Shown here piece by piece: positions 6,176-6,873 of a stretch of 6,873 nucleotides of DNA. Location of the stretch: NCBI GenBank assembly GCA_934725525.1, contig CAKVCG010000090.1, positions 1 through 6,873 on the forward strand, given 5' to 3'. A model generated the notes under the pieces. The model searched no databases. It was given only the letters and a program-made list of their open reading frames with translations, and was not told the origin of the DNA. Made by a program: the position numbers and the translations under genes. The DNA comes from an uncultured Brachyspira sp. (lineage in GTDB: Bacteria > Spirochaetota > Brachyspiria > Brachyspirales > Brachyspiraceae). Every line of letters starts with the position of its first letter. The stretch's first letter is position 1.

Positions 6176-6214
6176 AGATTAATTTTTCTTTATATAGATT
6201 ATAGGTTTTTAATT

Positions 6215-6873
6215 ATGTCTACGCATCAAATAGAAGAATATTATAACAAAATAGAAGACGCTAAAAAGAGCGGAGTGGATAACGAACAGAATATAAGAGA
6301 ATATTTTTACGAACTCTTAAAAAATTATACGAATTCGCAAAATCTTAAAATTGAAAGAGAAACTAAAGAATTTGTTTTTGAAAACGGACAGAAGAAAAAT
6401 ATATTTCTTGACGGCAGAATAAAAAAAGAAAATATGGTTATAGGTTGGATTGAGAATAAAGACGCAAAAGACGATTTGAATAGAGAGATTAAAAATAAAA
6501 AAGAAAAACAATATCCTTTGCTTAATACAATATTTGAAAATTCAAAAGAGCTTGTTTTATTTCAAGATGGTAAAGAAGTTATAAGAGTAAATATGTCTAA
6601 AAGCGAAGAGCTTGATAAAGTTTTAATTAAATTCGTTAGTTTTAGACCTGAAGAATATAAAAAATTTCAAGACGCATTTAATAATTTGAAAAGAATACTT
6701 CCCGACCTTGCCAAAGATTTGAGAGAATTTTTTAAAGAAGAGAAAAAGATTAATAAAAAATTTAAAGAGAATTTAAAAGAGTTTACGAAAAAGTGCCAAT
6801 TAAGTATAAACAATAATATAACCGAAGAGCTTGCAATTGAAATGATAATTCAGCATATGCTAACAAGAGATAT
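6215..6873 (+). CDS. N-terminus of a Type ISP / COG4889-like restriction-modification helicase, partial
   Basis: From an ATG at 6215 the frame stays open for 219 codons to the window edge, so this is a 5' fragment of a longer gene. The order of motifs matches the N-terminal domain that I recall from large predicted helicase/methylase proteins annotated as Type ISP restriction-modification: NEQNIREYFYELL (23-35), a strand with IFLDGRI (63-69), then GWIENKDAKDDL (77-88), YPLLNTIFENSKELVLFQDGKEV (100-122), and finally EMIIQHMLTRD (209-219). D66 with E80-x-K82 fits a PD-(D/E)xK nuclease core, with Glu24 a possible extra acidic ligand. Helicase, methylase and target-recognition parts would lie beyond the edge. 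The middle (170-195) is Lys/Glu-rich helix. The ribosome site is weak (TAGG at 6202-6205, nine bases upstream). No clear promoter or terminator separates it from glyS, so read-through is possible. Family recognition is by eye. Confidence 0.75.
   Translation, partial: MSTHQIEEYYNKIEDAKKSGVDNEQNIREYFYELLKNYTNSQNLKIERETKEFVFENGQKKNIFLDGRIKKENMVIGWIENKDAKDDLNREIKNKKEKQYPLLNTIFENSKELVLFQDGKEVIRVNMSKSEELDKVLIKFVSFRPEEYKKFQDAFNNLKRILPDLAKDLREFFKEEKKINKKFKENLKEFTKKCQLSINNNITEELAIEMIIQHMLTRD

Noticed and set aside
6172..6193. 7-bp stem with 8-nt loop over the glyS stop codon as a terminator
   Set aside because: The stem is almost all A-T, overlaps the stop codon and has no following T-run, so termination here is not supported.
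6317..6511. Minus-strand ORF of 64 codons opposite the restriction-type gene
   Set aside because: Phe-rich translation antisense to the PD-(D/E)xK region; the plus frame is open to the edge and carries recognisable motifs.

Overview
The window is very AT-rich, Arg codons are mostly AGA, and ribosome-binding sites are short AAGG/AAGGAG cores. It carries an ankyrin-repeat lipoprotein with a loose lipobox next to other exported proteins, and a glycyl-tRNA synthetase beta subunit. Together this suggests a spirochaete, most likely Brachyspira. That is inference from gene style and composition; no rRNA or other taxonomic marker is present.

Layout. (1) 1-254, minus strand: the N-terminal part of an aldose 1-epimerase (GalM), running off the left edge. 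(2) 255-615: a gene-free divergent region. It holds two well-formed back-to-back sigma70-type promoters whose -35 boxes lie 10 bp apart, one for galM and one reading right, followed by a leader of about 250 nt rich in small inverted repeats. (3) 616-3911, plus strand: four closely spaced genes, all apparently directed to the cell envelope. They are a small secreted protein, a five-helix membrane protein, an ankyrin-repeat lipoprotein (best start 1720, not the longer 1666) and a secreted protein with an RsiV/DUF3298-like C-terminus that contains a perfect 36-bp tandem duplication. A strong hairpin terminator at 3944-3987 closes the group. (4) 4082-6175: complete glyS (GlyRS beta) with its own promoter, but no glyQ beside it. 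(5) 6215-6873: the first 219 codons of a large protein that looks like the nuclease-bearing N-terminus of a Type ISP / COG4889-type restriction-modification helicase, cut by the right edge.

How they fit together. The 616-3911 genes are probably one transcription unit making periplasmic or surface proteins of unknown task. glyS is housekeeping. The right edge appears to be the start of a defence enzyme, so the region to the right is the most likely place for a larger system. No tRNA, rRNA, CRISPR array, transposase or insertion-sequence ends were found.
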